In this document: positions 37,082 through 45,008 of the stretch, piece by piece | Numbering within the stretch: the stretch's first letter is position 1 | Layout of the letters: the number at the start of each line of letters is the position of its first letter | Translations under genes and position numbers: made by a program | NCBI RefSeq assembly: GCF_030372065.1 | Contig: NZ_JAUDEA010000002.1 | Coordinates: 124,001-188,000, forward strand | Source of the DNA: Thermophilibacter provencensis | GTDB lineage: Bacteria > Actinomycetota > Coriobacteriia > Coriobacteriales > Atopobiaceae | DNA length: 64,000 bases | Reading direction: 5' to 3' | Notes under the pieces: model-generated | What the model was told of the DNA's origin: nothing | The model's input: the letters and a program-made list of their open reading frames with translations, nothing else | The model's database searches: none

Positions 37082-37890
37082 TAAAAGACGTCAGCGGCGA
37101 GAAGGTCCTCAAGGGTACCATGGACGCTCGCGCACGTGCGCAGCCGGTCATTGAGCCCCAACAGGGCGGGGTTTCCGGACTCCATGAGGTAGGGCGCGCC
37201 CACGAGGTCGAGCATCTCCGCGTCGTTGAGGTTGTCGCCAAAAGCCATCATCTCCGCGGGAGCAATGCCCAGCACCTCGCCGAGCTCGCGCATGGCCACG
37301 CCCTTGTCAACGCCGGACGCCATGACGTCCATCCAGGTGGCGCCCGAGGTCACGACCTTGCACCGCCCCGAGAAACGCCCCGAGAACGCCTTGGAAGTTG
37401 CGCGCATGACCTCGTCGCTTGCGTGATAGGAGACCTTGAGGATGGGCTCGGCCACCTCCTCGGGGCGCCGCACCGTCTCGACGTCGTTTCCCACGACGTT
37501 CACCATGTGGTCGAGAAAGGCGTCCTCCCCCTCGAGCACGTAGTGCGTCCGATCGCCGGAGACGAGCAGGTCGCAGCCGGGCACGTCCATGATCGCATGG
37601 CACACCTCAAGCGCCAGGTCACGCGGCATCTCGTGGCGGACGAGCGTCGTGCCCCGCCACACGACGAGGGCGCCGTTCTCGCAGAGGTAGCAGATGTCAT
37701 CCGCCACGGGCGCAAAGAGCCGGCGGAGGTTGGCGTGCTGCCTCCCGCTCGAGGCAAGAAAGACGACGCCGCGCGCCACGAGCTCCCTCACGCACGCAAA
37801 GACGCGCGGGTCTATCCCGGAGGGGTTCCAGTTGAAGAGCAGCGTGCCGTCTATGTCACTCGCCACAAGCCGATAGCGACCCAATGCCAT
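37081..37890 (-). CDS. Cof-type HAD phosphatase
   Basis: 269 aa, ATG 37890 with GGGAGAGGGG upstream. Subfamily IIB features: VASDIDGTLLFN motif I, LASSGRQHANL motif II, DKGVAMRELGEVLGI with the conserved Lys, and MMAFGDNLNDAEML motif IV. The alpha/beta cap lies at about residues 85-185. These enzymes dephosphorylate sugar phosphates, flavin or pyridoxal phosphates; specificity is not visible. It lies 77 bases downstream of the ECF transporter S gene on the same strand, with a strong hairpin between, so it may be transcribed separately or at reduced level. Confidence 0.9.
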   Translation of the reverse strand: MALGRYRLVASDIDGTLLFNWNPSGIDPRVFACVRELVARGVVFLASSGRQHANLRRLFAPVADDICYLCENGALVVWRGTTLVRHEMPRDLALEVCHAIMDVPGCDLLVSGDRTHYVLEGEDAFLDHMVNVVGNDVETVRRPEEVAEPILKVSYHASDEVMRATSKAFSGRFSGRCKVVTSGATWMDVMASGVDKGVAMRELGEVLGIAPAEMMAFGDNLNDAEMLDLVGAPYLMESGNPALLGLNDRLRTCASVHGTLEDLLAADVF

Positions 37891-37925
37891 CCCCTCTCCC
37901 ACGTTCTTCTCGCCGCACATTGTAG

Positions 37926-37969
37926 AGCGTCCGCTTTGCACCCGGCACAAAGCGGACAAAGCGGACGCT
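37926..37969 (-). terminator. hairpin at end of ECF operon
   Basis: AGCGTCCGCTTTG (37926-37938) pairs perfectly with CAAAGCGGACGCT (37957-37969), overlapping the S-component stop codon. ACAAAGCGG is also directly repeated in the loop side. TTCTCGCC precedes it at about 37907. No T-run follows on the minus strand, so termination may be partial. Confidence 0.65.
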
Positions 37970-38504
37970 ACTCCTCCGGGTAGCGGGGCGGAACAAGTCC
38001 AGCGCGCTCGAGGGAGACCACGATGGGCACCACCACGGCGAGCTGCAGGACGATGCCCGTGATGCAGGTGAGGAAGGAGGCGGCAAGCCACGCCTCGAGC
38101 GTATAGGCGCCCGGTGAGAAGATCAGCGCGCGCAGGACGCCGTTCACCACGCGCCCGGCAACCATGGCACCGATGAGCGAGACGTAGAGGTCGGCGTTGA
38201 CGCTGCCGGTGCGCACGACCCGCGAGAGAGCCCCCGAGACCAGGCCGTAAACGGCAAGCTCGCAGGTCATGGGCACCACCATCGCCGCAGCCGGCATGCC
38301 CGTGAGAAGACTCGAGAGCACGGGGGCAAGCACGCCGGTGGCAAGGCCCGAGGCGGGTCCGGCCACGAGCCCCGAGATCATCACCGGGATGTGCATGGGC
38401 AGCCACGTTGCGCCCGCGTTGGGCACGGAGTGAAACGCCATAGGGAGCACGATGCCGAGCGCGGCGCACACCGCGGCGATGACGACCTTCTTGACCTGGC
38501 TCAT
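37968..38504 (-). CDS. ECF transporter substrate-binding (S) component
   Basis: 178 aa, about six hydrophobic helices. It begins MSQVKKVVIAAVCAALGIVLP, with the AAVCAAL helix typical of S components, which contact EcfT through Ala/Gly-rich packing. It contains GATWLPMHIPVMISGLVAGP and ends PPRYPEE. S components bind a vitamin or trace compound and deliver it to the shared A-A'-T energy module. The complete module is encoded just upstream, so this is probably a dedicated transporter, but the ligand is unknown and no riboswitch is visible to identify it. Its start lies two bases after the T gene stop. Confidence 0.82.
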   Translation of the reverse strand: MSQVKKVVIAAVCAALGIVLPMAFHSVPNAGATWLPMHIPVMISGLVAGPASGLATGVLAPVLSSLLTGMPAAAMVVPMTCELAVYGLVSGALSRVVRTGSVNADLYVSLIGAMVAGRVVNGVLRALIFSPGAYTLEAWLAASFLTCITGIVLQLAVVVPIVVSLERAGLVPPRYPEE

Positions 38505-38506
38505 AG

Positions 38507-39229
38507 CTACTCTTCCTCTCCCCCGCGCACGGAGGCGGCCCCTCCGTCAAGGCGATACCCGCGAGCCTCCATGGCAAGGGAGAGCTCGTCGGCGCGCCGC
38601 AGCGCGGACACGAACATGGGAACCAAGAGCCGCACGTAGCTTGCGGCACGACGCACGATACCACGCGAGGCGACGTCGCCACAACGCAGCGCCTGGGCGC
38701 GCATGAGCTGCCGGCTCTCTCGCAGCAGCGTGGGAACAAACTGCACCGTCACGCCAACCGCGAGCGCAGCGGCCTCCACGGGCACGCCCAGGCGCCCCAG
38801 CGGGCGAAGGAGGCGCCGGACCCCGTCCACGAGCTCCTGCGGTCGGGTGGTGCAGGTGAGCAGCGTGCCAAGGACGACCACGAGCAGCGTGCGCACCACA
38901 ACGCGCAAACCCTGGGCGACGCCCGCCGCCGTGAGGTGCAGGGGCCCCAGCGAGAAGAGCGGGTCGGCCGCGCTGAACAGCAGCGCGTTGAACGCAAGCA
39001 CCATGGCAAGAAACCACCTGAGCCCCCATGCCGCGCGGCAGGCGGCGCGCCACCCCACGCGCGAGGCGGCAACGAGCAGGGCCACGACGAGCGCCACCGT
39101 GAGCAGCTCGAGCGGCGCGCTCGCCCAGACCACCAGCGCCACGCAGGCGAGAAGCCCGAGCAGCTTGGCGGGAACGCCCATGCGGTGCAGGGGCGAGTCC
39201 GCCCACACGTACCCGACGGGCGCCCTCAT
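38507..39229 (-). CDS. ecfT: ECF transporter transmembrane component
   Basis: 240 aa with hydrophobic helices in the N-terminal two thirds and a charged C-terminal coupling region. AMEARGYRL carries the ARG motif that docks on the ATPases, and LRRADELS precedes it. It couples the EcfA1/A2 ATPases to the S component so that the latter can topple in the membrane and release its ligand. It overlaps the ecfA2 stop by four bases (ATGA at 39226-39229), indicating coupled translation. Confidence 0.9.
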   Translation of the reverse strand: MRAPVGYVWADSPLHRMGVPAKLLGLLACVALVVWASAPLELLTVALVVALLVAASRVGWRAACRAAWGLRWFLAMVLAFNALLFSAADPLFSLGPLHLTAAGVAQGLRVVVRTLLVVVLGTLLTCTTRPQELVDGVRRLLRPLGRLGVPVEAAALAVGVTVQFVPTLLRESRQLMRAQALRCGDVASRGIVRRAASYVRLLVPMFVSALRRADELSLAMEARGYRLDGGAASVRGGEEE

Positions 39230-40068
39230 GACGACCTCCCGGCAACGATGGCGGCGGCGAGCTCCTCCGCCGTGAGCGGCGCGCCCGAAACGGCCACGCC
39301 GGCGCGGCGCAGGGCAGAGGCGGCCCGCGCGGCGCAGGCGCCCTCGAGACCGTGCTCGCGCATGAGCGCCGCGTTCCCCAGAAGCTCGCGCGTCGTGCCG
39401 TCAAGCGTCACGCGACCGTCCTCGAGCGCAACCACGCAGTCGCAGACGGCAGCGAGGGCGTTGGCGTCATGGCTCGCAACCACAACGGTCGCACCCTCTT
39501 GGGCGGCAGCGCGAATCGCCTCGAGGCACGCCCGTCGGGCGCGCGGGTCAAGGCCCGCCGTCGGCTCGTCGAGCAGCAGAAGCGAGGGGCGAAGGGCAAG
39601 CACCGAGGCGATGGCAACGCGGCGCTGCTGGCCCCCGGAGAGCGAGAAGGGCGAGCGTCCCCCCAGCTCGTCGAGGGAGAGCCCCATGAGGGCAAGCGCG
39701 CGCTCGGAGCGCCTACGCACTTCTCGCGTGCTGATTCCCCGGGCGAGCAGGCCAAAGCCCACCTCGCGCTCGACCGTCGACTCAAAGAACTGGCGCTCCG
39801 GCAGCTGCAGGACAAGCCCTACGGATGCCGCGAGCAGGCGCGCTCCCGCGCCGCCCGAGGCATCCCGCCCGTCTACGAGGACGCGCCCCGCGTCCGGCGC
39901 GAGCACCCCCGCCATCACCTCGAGCAGCGTGGACTTGCCCGATCCTGTCTGGCCCATGACGCCCGTCACGCCGCCCTCCACCGCAAGGGAGACGGCGTCG
40001 AGCGCGCGGACCTTCTCGCCCGGCGCTCCCTCGTAGGCAAGCGTCACCCCATCGAGCGTCACGCGCAC
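39226..40068 (-). CDS. ecfA2: ECF transporter ATPase 2
   Basis: About 280 aa, beginning VRVTLDGVTLAYEGAP from GTG 40068 (GTG 40062 also possible). Walker A GQTGSGKSTLLE, Q-loop LQLPERQFFEST, signature SLSGGQQRRVAIASV, Walker B LLLLDEPTAGLDP and switch ASHDANA. The C-terminal roughly 40 residues are Ala-rich. It overlaps the end of ecfA1 by ten bases and ecfT by four. It forms a heterodimer with EcfA1 on the cytoplasmic face. Confidence 0.92.
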   Translation of the reverse strand: MRVTLDGVTLAYEGAPGEKVRALDAVSLAVEGGVTGVMGQTGSGKSTLLEVMAGVLAPDAGRVLVDGRDASGGAGARLLAASVGLVLQLPERQFFESTVEREVGFGLLARGISTREVRRRSERALALMGLSLDELGGRSPFSLSGGQQRRVAIASVLALRPSLLLLDEPTAGLDPRARRACLEAIRAAAQEGATVVVASHDANALAAVCDCVVALEDGRVTLDGTTRELLGNAALMREHGLEGACAARAASALRRAGVAVSGAPLTAEELAAAIVAGRSS

Positions 40069-40883
40069 AGTGCGCTCACCAGCCCCTCCACCGTCACGGG
40101 CGCGGGGCCCAAAACGGCACCGGCAGCCTGGAGCACGCGCCACGTGCGCACCACGAGCGGCGGCTCCAGCCCCGCGCTTGAGAGGAGGTCCTCGTCCGTG
40201 AGGACGTCCTCGGGCGCACCCTGGGCCACGACCTCCCCCTCGCGCATGACGACGACGCGGTCCGCGCGGGCAGCGAGCTCCATGTCGTGCGTGATCCATA
40301 TGATGGCTGCGCCGCGCTCCGATCGCGCCGCGAGGACGGTGCGGACGAGCTCGTCCCTACCGCGCGGGTCGATCATCGAGGTGGCCTCATCAAGCACGAT
40401 GACCTGCGGGCCGCTCGCAAGGACGCCCGCGAGCGCAACGCGCTGCTGCTGCCCGCCCGAGAGCGCGTGAACGTCGCGGCGCTCAAGGCCCTCCAGGCCC
40501 ACCGCCGCCAGGGCAGATGAGGCCGCGAGACGCGCGTCCTTCTCGCCGGCGCCAAAGTTTTTGGGCCCAAACGCCACGTCCTCCCCCACCACGGAGGAGA
40601 CGAACTGGTTCTCCGGGTTCTGGAAGACCATGCCGCACAGGCGACGCAGCTCCCAGACGTTGGCGGCGTCGCGCACGTCGATGCCGACCACGCGCAGCTC
40701 GCCCTCCTGAAGGGGAATGAGGGCGTTGAGGTGACGGGCGAGCGTGGTCTTTCCGGAGCCGTTCTCGCCCACGATGGCAACGAGCTCCCCCGGCGCCACG
40801 TCCAGGGAGACGTCTTTCAGGGTGGGACGTTTGCGCACGTACGCGTGGGAGACACCGCGCGCCTCCACGACCTTCTCGCCCAT
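40059..40883 (-). CDS. ecfA1: ECF transporter ATPase 1
   Basis: 274 aa, ATG 40883 with GGGAGGGGGG upstream. Walker A GENGSGKTTLARHLN, Q-loop FQNPENQFVSS (the NPENQ typical of EcfA1), signature ALSGGQQQRVALAGV, Walker B VIVLDEATSMIDP and switch ITHDME. First gene of the A1-A2-T-S operon. Between a TACAAT -10-like box (40919-40924 on the minus strand) and the ribosome site lies ATTGAC-n6-GTCAGTAAT (about 40902-40919), an imperfect dyad that may be an operator. Confidence 0.93.
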   Translation of the reverse strand: MGEKVVEARGVSHAYVRKRPTLKDVSLDVAPGELVAIVGENGSGKTTLARHLNALIPLQEGELRVVGIDVRDAANVWELRRLCGMVFQNPENQFVSSVVGEDVAFGPKNFGAGEKDARLAASSALAAVGLEGLERRDVHALSGGQQQRVALAGVLASGPQVIVLDEATSMIDPRGRDELVRTVLAARSERGAAIIWITHDMELAARADRVVVMREGEVVAQGAPEDVLTDEDLLSSAGLEPPLVVRTWRVLQAAGAVLGPAPVTVEGLVSALCA

Positions 40884-41192
40884 CTCGCCCCCCTCCCGTT
40901 ATTGACACGGCGTCAGTAATTGTAGCGCAAACGTCCCGAGAGCTCCCTCACAAGGGTATGTACGCGATTGCAGGTTTGATGAATACACCTGACGTCAAAA
41001 CCGCAGGTCACGGCCTGCCGAGAAGAGCATCAATCATGCAACCGCGCGCATACCCTTAGAAGGGGCGCTCTCACACCGGCGCCACGCGGCGGGAACGGCG
41101 TTATTTCTTCAAAACCATAACGCGCACCACAAAACCACCTCTTACCTGCGGTATCCTTATGAGGTTAGCGACAAGTGCACAGAGGAGGACAC
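40884..41192. other. divergent gap with a family F inverted repeat
   Basis: No gene is supported. AAGGGTATGTACGCGATTGCA at 40952-40972 pairs with 41037-41057 at 18 of 21 positions. Inside are AACCGCAGGTCA (shared with 36979-37081), GGTTTGATG against CATCAATC, and GCCGAGAAGA. The ecfA1 promoter lies on the left and the hydroxylase promoter on the right, with TATCCT near 41152 as a possible -10. Confidence 0.75.
41098..41123 (+). promoter_or_regulatory. dyad upstream of the molybdenum hydroxylase genes
   Basis: GCGTTAT (41098-41104) is perfectly inverted at ATAACGC (41117-41123) with 12 AT-rich bases between. Its position about 70 bases before the start codon fits a regulator site at or upstream of a -35 box. 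No regulator gene is adjacent. Confidence 0.5.
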
Positions 41193-42002
41193 GTGCTCAC
41201 CTTTGAGAAGTACGTCTGCCCCACCACGCCGCAGGAGGCCTACGACCTCGTGCGGGAGAATCGCCTTGCCACCGTCATCGGCGGCATGATGTGGCTGCGC
41301 CTCGCCGACCGCGTGGCGCCGCTCGGCATCGACCTCTCCCGCTGCGGCCTTGACCAGATCGAGGAGACGGAGGGGGGCTTCAGGATCGGCGCCATGGTGA
41401 CGCTGGGCCAGCTCGAGAACCACGCCGGCTTTGCGGCCGCGACGGGTGGCATCTTCACCGAGGCGGTCCGCGACATCGTGGGCACCCAGTTCAGGAACAC
41501 CGCCACCGTGGGCGGCTCGGTCTTCGCCCGCATGGGCTTCTCGGACATTGTGACGGCGCTTCTGGTGCTGGACACCGAGGTCGAGCTCGTGGGCGCGGGA
41601 ACCATGCCGCTTCTTCCCTTCGTGGAGCGCGGCGCCGGGCGCGACGTCCTCACCCACGTGTTTGTTCGCAAGCACCACTACCGCGCGGCCTTTGCCTCCG
41701 TGCGCAACGCCGCGACGGACTTCTCCGCACTCAACGCGGCTGCGGGCCTCTGGCGCGGCTCCTGGCACGTTGCCGTGGGCGCGCGCCCCAAGAAGGCGGT
41801 GCTGCTCACCGGCGGCGACGAGCTCACCCCGCTGCGCAAGAACTTCTCCCCCGCCGAGCTTGACGCCGTGTGCGACCTCGCGGAGGACATCGACTACGGC
41901 TCCGACCTGCGCGGCACCGCCGAGTGGCGCCGGGCCGTGGCACCCGTGCTCATCCGCCGCGCCATCGAGAGCGCGTCTGCCAAGGAGGTCGCCGCATGCT
42001 AG
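41193..42002 (+). CDS. molybdenum hydroxylase FAD-binding subunit (XdhB/CoxM-like)
   Basis: 269 aa, GTG 41193 (VLTFEKYVCPTT) with GAGGAGG upstream. The FAD domain has ATVIGGMMWLRL and the second flavin motif NTATVGGSVFARMG in place of the usual TIGGNI. The C-terminal domain includes FSALNAAAGL and NFSPAELDAV. It passes electrons from the iron-sulfur clusters of the partner subunit to NAD or another acceptor. It overlaps the next gene by seven bases, whose ribosome site AAGGAGG lies inside this gene. Start and frame are well supported. Confidence 0.9.
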   Translation: MLTFEKYVCPTTPQEAYDLVRENRLATVIGGMMWLRLADRVAPLGIDLSRCGLDQIEETEGGFRIGAMVTLGQLENHAGFAAATGGIFTEAVRDIVGTQFRNTATVGGSVFARMGFSDIVTALLVLDTEVELVGAGTMPLLPFVERGAGRDVLTHVFVRKHHYRAAFASVRNAATDFSALNAAAGLWRGSWHVAVGARPKKAVLLTGGDELTPLRKNFSPAELDAVCDLAEDIDYGSDLRGTAEWRRAVAPVLIRRAIESASAKEVAAC

Positions 42003-44773
42003 TCACCCTCACCCTCAACGGCGCCCGCCTCTCCGAGGACGTCCGCCCCGACATGACCCTCTTCGACTTCTGCCGCGCGCACGGCTACAAGTCCGTCAAG
42101 TGCGCCTGCGAGACGAGCAACTGCGGCCTGTGCACCGTCCTGCTCGACGGCGAGCCCGTGCTCTCCTGCTCCGTCCTCATGGCGCGCGCCGACGGTCACG
42201 ACGTCACCACGCTCGAGGGCATGGGCCCCGAGCGCGAGCTGCTCTCCCAGTGCCTCGCCGAGGAGGGTGCCGAGCAGTGCGGCTTCTGCGCGCCCGGCCT
42301 TGAGATGGCGGTCCTTGCCATGGACGCCGCGCACGCGGGCACGGACGACGAGACCATCCGCCGCTACCTCTCCGGCAACCTCTGCCGCTGCTCCGGCTAC
42401 GCGAGCCAGATGCGCGCCATCCGTCGCTTCCTCGCGCGCCACAAGAACGGCGGCGAGCTGCCCCCGCGCGACGTCCCGGCCGATCCCACCACGCAGGGCG
42501 GCGAGAAGCACGAGCAGGTGGCACGCCCCGTTGCCAAGAAGGACTCGGGCGCGCTCCTTGCCGGCAAGCCGGTCTACACCGCCGACCTTGCGCCCGAGGG
42601 CGCGCTCGTGGTGAAGCTCGTGCGCTCGCGTCACGCTAACGCCCTCGTCACAGATATCGACAAGAGCCGCGCGCTCGAGGTTCCGGGCGTCGTGGCCGTC
42701 TTTGGGCCCGACGACGTGCCGCACCACCGCTTTACCCTTGCGGGCCAGAGCTTCCTCGAGCCGAGCCCCTATGACACCGTCATCCTGGACCGCCACGTGC
42801 GCTACGTGGGCGACGAGGTCGCGATGGTTGTCGCCGAGAGCGAGGCCGCGGCCGCCGCGGGCGTGCGCGCCGTCAAGGTGACCTACGAGCAGCTGCCCGC
42901 CGTCCTGGACGTGGAGGAGGCGCTCGACAACGAGGTCGTGGTCCACGACGAGGACGACTGGAAGCACGGCAGCGACACCACCGGCGACGCCGCACGCAAC
43001 CTCGTGGCGCACGGCGAGACCGTCCACGGCGACCTTGACGCCGCGTTTGCCGCCTCCGACGTGGTGATCGAGCGCACCTACCGCACGCAGGCCACGCAGC
43101 AGGCCATGATGGAGACCTTCCGCTCCTTTGCCTACACGGACGCCTTTGGCCGTCTCACCGTGGTGAGCTCCACGCAGGTGCCCTTCCACATTCGCCGACA
43201 GGTTGCCACCGCGCTCGGCCTCCCCAAGCACCAGGTGCGCGTCATCAAGCCGCGCGTGGGCGGCGGCTTTGGCGCCAAGCAGAGCGGCTGCAACGAGGCC
43301 TATGCCGCGCTCGCCGCGCTCAAGACCGGGCGCCCCTGCATCTGCTCCTACACGCGCGAGGAGACGATGAGCTGCTCCAACACGCGCCACGAGATGGTCA
43401 TGAAGGTGCGCGTGGGCGCGCGCCGCGACGGCACGATCGAGGCCATCGACCTCTACGCGCTCTCCAACGCCGGCGCCTACGGCTACCACGGCACCACCAC
43501 GGTCACGCTCGTGGGCGGGAAGACCCTACCCATCTACAACCACGCCGCCGCCAGCCGCTTTGCCTATGACGTGGTCTACACCAACACCACGCCTGGCGGC
43601 GCGTATCGCGGCTATGGCGCGACGCAGGGCTGCTTTGCCGTGGAGTCCGCGATCAACGAGCTTGCCGACGAGCTGGGCATGGACCCGTGCGAGCTGCGCC
43701 TCAAGAACCTCGTGAAGCCCGGCGAGACGCTCTGGCAGCTGGGACAGGAGCACCTCAACAGCTGCCGCCTCGACGAGTGCCTCGAGCGCGCGATGGACAT
43801 GGTGGGCTGGAAGGGCCGCCCGCTTTCCGAGGACCTCGGCGCCCGCGTGCGCGGCATCGGCGTTGCCCTCACGATGCAGGGCTCCGGCATCTCCCACCTC
43901 GACATCGCCAACGTCGACATCCGCCTCGAGGACGACGGCTTCTACGTCCTCTCCATCGGCGCCACCGACGTGGGCACGGGCGCGGACACCATCCTCGCCC
44001 AGATGGCCGCCGAGGCGCTCGGCTGCGACGTCGACCGCATCGTCACCAAGGGCGTCGACACCGACACCTCCCCCTTCGACACCGGCGCCTACGCCTCCTC
44101 CGGCACCTACATCACCGGCGGCGCCGTCCTGCGCGCGGCCGAGGACCTCATCTCCAAGATCCGCGCCCAGGCCGCGCACGTCTGGGGCGTCGAGGCCGGG
44201 GACGTGGAGTTTGACGGCGAGTGCGTCCGCTGCGGCGAGAACGAGATGACCGTCGCCGCGCTGGCCAACCAGATGATCGGCTTTGGCCTGCAGCCGGGCA
44301 TGCTCGAGGGCCACGGCTCCAACACGCAGCCCACCTCGCCGCCGCCCTACATGGCCGGCATCGCCGAGGTCGAGGTCGACAAGGCCACCGGCAAGGTGGA
44401 GGTCACGGACTACGCCGCCGTCGTGGACTGCGGCACCGTCATCAACCCGGCCCTCGCCCGCGTCCAGGCCGAGGGCGGCATCTCCCAGGGCATTGGCATG
44501 GCGCTCACCGAGGACGTGGTCCGCGACGAGCGCGGTGGCCTGCGCACGAGCAACTTCATGACCTACAAGGTGCCCACGCGCATGGACGTGCCCGAGATGC
44601 GCGTCGAGTTCATGCCGAGCTTCGAGCCCACGGGCCCCTTCGGCGCCAAGTCCATCGGCGAGGTCGTCATCAACACGCCCTCCCCCGCGGTCATGAGCGC
44701 CGTCGCCCACGCCACGGGCCGCTACGTCCGCAGCCTGCCCATCACCCCGAGTAAGGTGCTTCTCGGCGAGTAG
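41996..44773 (+). CDS. molybdenum hydroxylase, fused 2Fe-2S and molybdopterin subunits (xanthine dehydrogenase family)
   Basis: 925 aa. Residues 1-155 are the iron-sulfur part: the plant-type cluster in CACETSNCGLC plus a later Cys in VLSCSV, and the second cluster in CGFCAPG and NLCRCSGY. Residues about 170-925 are the molybdenum part: RVGGGFGAKQ, GGAYRGYGATQ, VDTDTSPFDTGAYASS, and near the end FGAKSIGEVVINTPSPA with the catalytic Glu. In many relatives these are separate genes. The substrate could be a purine or another heterocycle; key pocket residues cannot be judged safely. No cofactor maturation gene (XdhC, MocA) is adjacent. No selenocysteine codon is needed: the frame is continuous. 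Confidence 0.9.
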   Translation: MLVTLTLNGARLSEDVRPDMTLFDFCRAHGYKSVKCACETSNCGLCTVLLDGEPVLSCSVLMARADGHDVTTLEGMGPERELLSQCLAEEGAEQCGFCAPGLEMAVLAMDAAHAGTDDETIRRYLSGNLCRCSGYASQMRAIRRFLARHKNGGELPPRDVPADPTTQGGEKHEQVARPVAKKDSGALLAGKPVYTADLAPEGALVVKLVRSRHANALVTDIDKSRALEVPGVVAVFGPDDVPHHRFTLAGQSFLEPSPYDTVILDRHVRYVGDEVAMVVAESEAAAAAGVRAVKVTYEQLPAVLDVEEALDNEVVVHDEDDWKHGSDTTGDAARNLVAHGETVHGDLDAAFAASDVVIERTYRTQATQQAMMETFRSFAYTDAFGRLTVVSSTQVPFHIRRQVATALGLPKHQVRVIKPRVGGGFGAKQSGCNEAYAALAALKTGRPCICSYTREETMSCSNTRHEMVMKVRVGARRDGTIEAIDLYALSNAGAYGYHGTTTVTLVGGKTLPIYNHAAASRFAYDVVYTNTTPGGAYRGYGATQGCFAVESAINELADELGMDPCELRLKNLVKPGETLWQLGQEHLNSCRLDECLERAMDMVGWKGRPLSEDLGARVRGIGVALTMQGSGISHLDIANVDIRLEDDGFYVLSIGATDVGTGADTILAQMAAEALGCDVDRIVTKGVDTDTSPFDTGAYASSGTYITGGAVLRAAEDLISKIRAQAAHVWGVEAGDVEFDGECVRCGENEMTVAALANQMIGFGLQPGMLEGHGSNTQPTSPPPYMAGIAEVEVDKATGKVEVTDYAAVVDCGTVINPALARVQAEGGISQGIGMALTEDVVRDERGGLRTSNFMTYKVPTRMDVPEMRVEFMPSFEPTGPFGAKSIGEVVINTPSPAVMSAVAHATGRYVRSLPITPSKVLLGE

Positions 44774-44804
44774 CGCTGCTTGCGTTCTTCTCGCCCGGCT
44801 CTTA

Positions 44805-44860
44805 GACCCTCCCAAACCTACGGACCCTCCCCCTAAAACGTAGGTTTGGGAGGGTCTTCT
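44805..44860 (+). terminator. family A hairpin acting as terminator
   Basis: GACCCTCCCAAACCTACG (44805-44822) is perfectly inverted at CGTAGGTTTGGGAGGGTC (44839-44856), followed by TTCTTGTCTT. It lies just after the hydroxylase gene. It is the cleanest member of family A. Confidence 0.85.
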
Positions 44861-44869
44861 TGTCTTACG

Positions 44870-44917
44870 CCCTCCCAAACCTACGTTTCTGGCGAGAAGA
44901 TCGTGGGTTTGGGAGGG
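44870..44917. repeat. second family A hairpin in tandem
   Basis: CCCTCCCAAACCTACG (from 44870) pairs with CGTGGGTTTGGGAGGG (to 44917) with one mismatch. The loop contains GGCGAGAAGA. It follows the previous family A hairpin by 13 bases. Confidence 0.8.
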
Positions 44918-45008
44918 ATAACCTTACGCAGACCTGCCACGCCAAGAAGAACCTGCGAGCGCCGCTCGCGGTAGAATCAGGCGGTTGACCGTTTTGCCCG
45001 GAGGCCAA

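Noticed and set aside
37081-38739. A 552-residue form of the Cof phosphatase
   Set aside because: The upstream extension runs opposite or out of frame with the ECF S component and T gene; the true start with a ribosome site is at 37890.
41996-44773. Selenocysteine-containing hydroxylase
   Set aside because: The frame runs without an internal TGA and no SECIS-like hairpin was noted.
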